A DNA stretch of 23,799 nt from positions 170,314-194,112 of the forward strand of contig JH155242.1 in NCBI GenBank assembly GCA_000226015.1, read 5' to 3'. This stretch comes from Mnemiopsis leidyi. Lineage: Eukaryota > Ctenophora > Tentaculata > Lobata > Bolinopsidae. Below the pieces are notes generated by a model. The model did no database searches. It saw nothing but the letters and a program-made list of their open reading frames with translations, and was not told where the DNA came from. Positions 18,633 to 23,799 of the stretch are shown one piece after another. The translations under genes were made by a program, and so were the position numbers. How positions within the stretch are numbered: position 1 is the stretch's first letter; every line of letters starts with the position of its first letter.

Positions 18633-20285
18633 ATGTCACTACCGATAATAGTTATCGTATTGAAGTTGTTGCACTTCTCATTCTCCCTGACCGGTAAGTC
18701 GTTTTTCATGCCTATCGCTTCAAAAGTCTTACCGCAATTAAAAATAGATTAACTAAAGTAGGTTTAATTAACTAGAGTAGGTTAAGTCGAGACATAATTG
18801 ATATAATAATGATTCATGATTATAAATACTTTTGTAAAATATGAAAAATATGATATAAAGTAAACATTGCAGGAGCGACCCAGTACACGGTGACTATACA
18901 GACCTCTGATACAACTGATGCTGGGACTGATGATGGGGACGTCTACTTATCTATTATCGGATCAAGTGGTAACTCCTCGGAACACGTCGCTGACAATTGG
19001 GGAAACGATGCCGAACAAGGACAAGAAGACACTTACACGTTTACTGATAGTGCAGATATTGGAAAGTTTCAGTGTGTTTTTATAAGGAAGACAGGCAGTG
19101 ACGGCTGGCACATTGACAAGGTATTTGTTCAGATAAGTTCAGTAAGCCATGCAGGTTAATACATACTGTCTTCAAACGGAGGATTTTAGACATATTCATT
19201 ATTTTTGTCTTTGTTATCGTATATCATGAAACCAAACTATTCTATCCACTTAAAGACCATGATTCAGATTAAGGTACAAATAGACAGCACGGAAAATTAC
19301 AACATTCCAAACTACATTGGTTGGCTCGACGATGAAGAAATGTGGTCCCCACAAGCAGCTTTCTGCATTCCTAACTCCGGTAAGTATCATGCTGTTTCGA
19401 GATAAAATGGCGGAAACAATAGTTGTTATGATTTGCTGAGGTAATCAATCATATTCAAATTTCAAAGGTTTTAAAGTATAGTAGAACATTTCATCATGTC
19501 AAGAAACTACTGTGTAGCCATTAACAATAACTTATTTCAGTTTGAGTTTAAAACTATTTCAACACTACAAATTAAATTCATTTATTGAGGCAATATTGTA
19601 ATAAAGTGCTGATGATAAAGTTAAATTAATTCACTTCTACACAACTTGGTTCGTCTCATAGCTCAAGACCAGCCGTTCTAAAATCCAATATTTGATTATT
19701 CAACCTATTTCAGGTTGTACAATAACGACTTCCTCTATTCTGTTAGAATGCCAGAATAGTGTTTACAAAACACAGTATCTCTCCCATGTAAACAGTATGG
19801 TGGTAAGAAATAAGTTGTCTGACTCACCTTGCACTCTGGGATACACTTACGGATATGACAACAAAAAGATCTGGGTTTACGAGGGTTGTGGAGCTGAATT
19901 CACGATAGAACAGTGTTTACCGGGTAAGGCTGATATCCGTGTAATCGTGTATCGAACTGTAAAATGTAGAAAACTTTGGCACTCTCCATTAAATTATGCT
20001 ATATCTTAGTAGATAAAATTCTGCAAAATTCATCATTCTTTCGGCCGGTGACAATTTGATACAATTATTAAATATTGCAACACAAATCCTTGTCCAGTGG
20101 ATGGTGGATGGAGTAACTATGGAGCCTGGTCGGAATGTTCTGCTAAATGTGGAGGAGGAACTCAGACAAGAACTAGAACCTGCACAAATCCGGCTCCTGA
20201 AAACGAAGGAGTTGACTGTGTAGGAAGCAGCACTGAGACACGAAACTGTACCGAATCAGGTAATATAAAAACGCTTAAAAGCTAG
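18633..20285 (+). CDS. Secreted PLAT - DUF3011-like - 1x TSR protein (array gene B)
   Basis: Exons 18633-18693, 18873-19120, 19268-19379, 19714-19923 and 20098-20285 give 272 residues. The first four exons have the same lengths and phases as in gene A. The signal peptide is [19 protein letters not shown]. The PLAT domain has [26 protein letters not shown] and GSDGWHIDK. The DUF3011-like module keeps [14 protein letters not shown] and GCGAEF and has an extra Cys (LLECQN) where gene A has Ser. The single TSR starts [10 protein letters not shown] and ends NCTES. Intron 3 is about twice as long as in gene A because of an insertion next to the acceptor. The coding end is uncertain: reading through gives a stop at 20285, but splicing from the donor at 20260 to an acceptor at 20340 (ttccatttttcag) would give a different seven-residue tail. 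The product is probably secreted; the partner is unknown. Confidence 0.86.
19541..19713 (+). repeat. 173-bp insertion in intron 3 of gene B that duplicates the acceptor
   Basis: Gene A reads acttatttcag directly into exon 4. In gene B the same acttatttcag ends at 19540 but is followed by 165 bp of foreign AT-rich sequence and then a second tatttcag, which runs into the exon. The 8-bp direct repeat tatttcag flanks the insert, as a target-site duplication would. No terminal inverted repeats are evident. Confidence 0.75.
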
Positions 20286-22390
20286 TAACTCTGTTTGATA
20301 ACACAAATTAAGAATCTGAGACTTGGCTTCCATTTTTCAGTTAAGTCAGTCATTAGAAAATAGATTTTTTAATTTCTGTTCAAACAAGTAAGGGAAAACT
20401 AGTTTTGAACAGAATGTTTATTCTTATAAGTAACTTATCTTTTATAAGTACATGCCCAGAATTGGAAAATGTTTATAACGGCTGAAAAGCCGGAATATCT
20501 TGCCTTGACCGTTTAAATTCTTTCAGCACCTTTTCGATACTTAATACATTTCTAACAGGCACATTTCTGCACATCTTTTCCCAGGGGAATATGATCAATA
20601 TAATATAATATCAAGCTGTTAGGAGTTAAAAGAGCAAATATTTGTAAATCATTTTACTCATCATGGCAAAATAGTTGAGTTAAATTAGCACATTTTTGTA
20701 TTCCTTACTCCAGTTAGGATAACGCTGTTGTCAGTTTAAAAAGACCAAAACAATCTAAATTTATTTGATAAGGATTGCATCTTAATGGTTAACTGGCATC
20801 TACTGTTTCCAATTTGGAGTCGTTAAAATCCGAGTTCATCAATTGTTTGTTTGGGAACCGGTTTCCCCGGTTAATGTTTGCTTCAAATATGTATATGAGA
20901 AATATGATAACAAACTGTTACAAAACTTCTAAATCCCCGGGGGGCACACAAAATGGAGGTCAATTAATAACCTTAATATAGTTTGAACCTAAACTAAAGA
21001 GAGCTATCCGCATGAACTATGTGATGTGAGGTGTGATTGATTTACAAGTAGTGAATTATCTAGTAACAGTTAAGTAACTGCAGGTATTTTCTAGAAATTG
21101 TACGCGCGGGCTATGTGAAATTCATACTAATTCTGTTGCATTTGGTTACAATTGATAACTTCATGAGGCTTCATCTACTACAATGGGAAAATTCGCAAAA
21201 ATCAGTCCTATTTCTTAGTTTCATAAATCGGATTCATCATTTACGAAGAGTGGTTGAAGTAAACAAACAACTTTATCGCTGATATCAAAACGCACATTTT
21301 GATTTTGCACCGCCCGAATCGATCAATTATCGTGATTTTCAGTGACTTTTTGTGTTTGAGAAAATGTTTTAGCCGAATATATCTTGTTTATTTTTGTTGT
21401 CAGTTCCATCATACAGACAAAACTTTAATTGGCATGTCCCAATTCGCAAGACCAATCTTAATCAAATCCCACACGATCTCATTCATTAAATTTAATCAGT
21501 CTACAGTGATGCGCGGCGCATTGAATTAAAAACAATCTAACCCTGCGCAATCGCTGTTTTGATAAAGGAGCGGGACACGACGACAACGACGGACCACCAT
21601 CCTGCTAACCCCACTATTCTACCAAATCTCCCGATTTCTAACCACCTTATGCCTTGTTAAGGCCACTTTGCGGCCGGCTGGGTGGAAAAAATTACACAGC
21701 AAAGCAGTTACGAAAAGTTTGATTGTCAAACTATTTTTGTATTTCTCACAATCAGATATCGAATAAAAGGCAATTTTGATTGTATTTAAGCATTGCTTCT
21801 AGCTCATACGCTTTTGAGAGCATTTTTTAAAAATTCGAAAAACTCACAAAATCGGGGAAACTTAATGTAAAAGATAGGCTATATCTTTGAATGCGAGAAG
21901 CTCTAAAATTAGAGTTAATGGTCGAAAATTTGCATTAGGCGATGTTGCATTATCATAGAGATGGTAGGTGACGGAATTTTGACGTCATCAATACGCCCAG
22001 TTCAGCTAAACGCAGCATAAGAAATGCTGATCTTCATGGAACATTTCACAGTTTACCGATATCAAAAACTTTTGACTGTGGACTCAGTAAAAACATAGGA
22101 TATTCAAAATTACCGGTCCAGAGTTATGAGAAACCATATTTTGTGAATATCTCCGTATCTTATGATTTTAGATCGTTATATGTTTTCGGGTTATATTCTT
22201 TTGTTTAACTAATTTTCTCAGTTTTCTGAACGTAGACTTATCAGATCCCTAGGATGTTTCTTTACTACTTCGGATTTGTGTAAAGTTTGATAATAATAAA
22301 TAATATATGTTGCCGATTAACTGGCACTCGAAAAACTAGTTATATTTTTTCCTAAAACCAAAAATGATTTAGTTGTATTGTCGCGGCGAC
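20286..22390. other. Spacer 3' of array gene B, no gene seen
   Basis: AT-rich sequence. A short open frame at 21299-21529 shows no motif. A less AT-rich segment at 21540-21690 has no repeat partner in this window. A possible last exon of gene B at 20341 is discussed under gene B. Confidence 0.45.
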
Positions 22391-22620
22391 GCGACAGTGT
22401 TTTCGGGATTTTAAAGAAGTGATATCAACAGTTATTTTGGGTACTCTGCCACTGCCTAGGCCGCATCTTCGATCATGTTCAACTTAAGATGGTGTAGAAG
22501 AAGTGAGAACACAATGAGACGTAACTATAAGAAGCTAGTGTTTAGGCAGAGGCATTGTATCCGCGTCAAACTTCCGCTATTTTATATCTTTTCCTGATAA
22601 AAAACCGAAAACACGGTCGC
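22391..22620. mobile_element. Putative 230-bp foldback/MITE-like element
   Basis: The left arm 22391-22406 (gcgacagtgttttcgg) and right arm 22605-22620 (ccgaaaacacggtcgc) are inverted with one mismatch in 16; an AT-rich tract follows both. A second inner inverted pair, ctctgccactgccta at about 22444 and ttaggcagaggca at about 22540, nests inside. No clear target-site duplication, so the superfamily is open. Confidence 0.5.
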
Positions 22621-22796
22621 ATTTCTTGGTTCTAGCAGCATGGTGATCTCGAACAGGTACGAGAGTCAGCTAGCGGCCTCAGGTCATGGCCTTGGGATTG
22701 AAGAAGGATTATTCGTAAGAATGAAAAGTTCATTGTTTAGTGTGTTTTCTCCGCAATTCTTCTTCTTCGTATGGTAGAGAAGTAACATTCGATTCG

Positions 22797-23799
22797 CACA
22801 GTGCACAATTATGACCAGTAAACTGTAAAAATTTAACTAAACCATTAGCTAACTGCCTGCAACGTTCACATAACAAAACAGTGTCACACTGGCTCACTTG
22901 CTACAAATGAATTTTAATATAATGCACATAATACAGCGTCAAGAATTGAATTTGTGTTTGATAAATTGAGAATTAATTTTAATCGATTGAGAATAAGGCC
23001 AGGAGCACTTATTCACAAGGGCGAGGCGACAATTACTTAAATTTTCATTTGTTTGTATTTCAGTATTTCAGTCAAAGAAATATTCCCAACTCCGGGCATG
23101 GACATCTGTGACCCTATTAAAAAGCTAAAATTTGCGGGAATTTTACTGATCCTAGACTTCTTCAACAAACTTATTACTTTCATTCATAGAAAGTCAGAAA
23201 TTTTAAGCTATCAAATAACGACATGAGACTCACTCACAGCTGACGACTCCATCTGCATCCAGCCTAAATCAATGAGGGCTGAGGCTGTAATTCTCAACTT
23301 CTCAACAAAACAGTCGAGCTCTAAGTTGGATGAAAAATAATGTTTATTATTATCGAGCATTTGATGACACTCAAGACATCAATTTTTGTTCAGTAATCCT
23401 AGACTTATAGGCGATCAAAATTCGACCAGAGGTGGAAGAACAGATGACAATTTTCCAAGGCTTTGAAATTTGTTTCATGGTTTTCGCTTAGTTTTTGATT
23501 GTAAACATTAACTTTCTAAAAAACCTTAGCGACTAGCCAGAATCAACTATCTTCGTTTTAACCATAGTCACGTAAACGTTATCGTCCTGACATAGTAACA
23601 CGCCTAGTACCTCCATGTTGCTATAAGCACTACAAGTACCTGAACCTACTTACTTACTTTGATACTTTGATGGGGTTAAGCAGGATTGTCATGGCCATCA
23701 TACGTCACGTAGACCGCCCGACTGGTATTTCCAGTCTAATATAGAGTTGTGGCATTCTGCAACATAGCCCGGCTAGAAAAAAACGCGGCGTTTTCAAAA
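22797..23799 (+). repeat. Third array copy (C), upstream region only, diverged
   Basis: 22811-22965 matches 12877-13010 of copy A (gaccag, ttagctaactgcc, cgttcacataacaaa, acttgctacaaatgaatttt, ataatgcaca). 23520-23600 matches 13258-13350 (ccttagcgac, caactatctt, cgtcctgacatag). A spacer between the two blocks is longer than in A or B. The first exon would be expected at about 23760 or just outside the window; no signal-peptide exon like MSLPII is visible before the end. Confidence 0.8.
23238..23320 (-). CDS. Possible isolated exon of an unknown gene
   Basis: On the minus strand an acceptor (atccaacttag) is followed by 27 open codons reading LDCFVEKLRITASALI then DLGWMQMESSA and a strong donor (gtgagt). 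The segment is less AT-rich than its flanks. It matches no family I recognise and does not resemble the missing CCDC102 N terminus. It lies inside the upstream region of array copy C, in the part absent from A and B. Splice signals and composition are the only evidence. Confidence 0.28.

Larger units (their letters stand above)
17819..20285 (+). repeat. Tandem duplication unit, copy B
   Basis: Counterpart of 12695-15080. Copy-specific changes are a 25-bp tandem duplication at 18357-18406 in the upstream region, a longer intron 1 (179 against 119 bp), a doubled intron 3 (334 against 167 bp) and a TSR exon with a single repeat. Confidence 0.92.

Noticed and set aside
23041-23226. Open stretch after a ttgtatttcag word, considered as the first exon of array copy C
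   Set aside because: It does not resemble the signal-peptide or PLAT exons and has no donor of the expected phase.
23655-23760. Segment with ggttaagcagg and ggccatcatacg words, considered as a 5S rRNA-derived SINE
   Set aside because: The words are in the wrong order and too diverged from 5S internal promoter boxes to support a call.

Overview
The window is eukaryotic nuclear DNA from an animal. It is AT-rich, its genes are split by short GT-AG introns, and it carries much repeat and transposon debris. The protein families fit an early-branching metazoan, most likely a cnidarian: secreted PLAT/thrombospondin-type-1 proteins, few-intron rhodopsin-class receptors and a CCDC102 orthologue. The cnidarian placement is an inference, because no rRNA or mitochondrial marker is present.

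Layout. Positions 1-430 are a decamer minisatellite that decays into a 31/33-bp higher-order repeat (to about 890). A frameshifted fragment of a GPCR lies on the minus strand at 1.77-2.38 kb. Six minus-strand exons between 3155 and 11920 encode 200 residues of a CCDC102-type coiled-coil protein; its N-terminal and C-terminal exons are not in view. The 4.6-kb intron of that gene contains a complete three-exon GPCR gene on the plus strand (9027-11038). That receptor's second intron holds a Mutator-like transposase remnant. Just beyond its poly(A) signal sits a 415-bp non-autonomous hAT element with a perfect 8-bp target-site duplication.

From 12.7 kb onward the window is a tandem array. Copy A (12695-15080) and copy B (17819-20285) each encode a small secreted protein: signal peptide, PLAT domain, a DUF3011-like Cys module, then two (A) or one (B) thrombospondin type 1 repeats. 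The exons are 61, 248, 112 and 210 nt, followed by a TSR exon, with the same phases in both copies. A third, more diverged copy begins at about 22.8 kb; only its upstream region is inside the window.

Main points of interest. The two array genes differ by 16 amino-acid replacements against 3 silent codons in the first half of the PLAT exon, while the second half is identical in protein. The TSR exon of copy A contains a second, in-phase splice acceptor that would remove exactly one TSR. Copy B carries an insertion that duplicated a splice acceptor. Together these suggest a fast-changing family of extracellular recognition or matrix proteins; the role itself is inferred.
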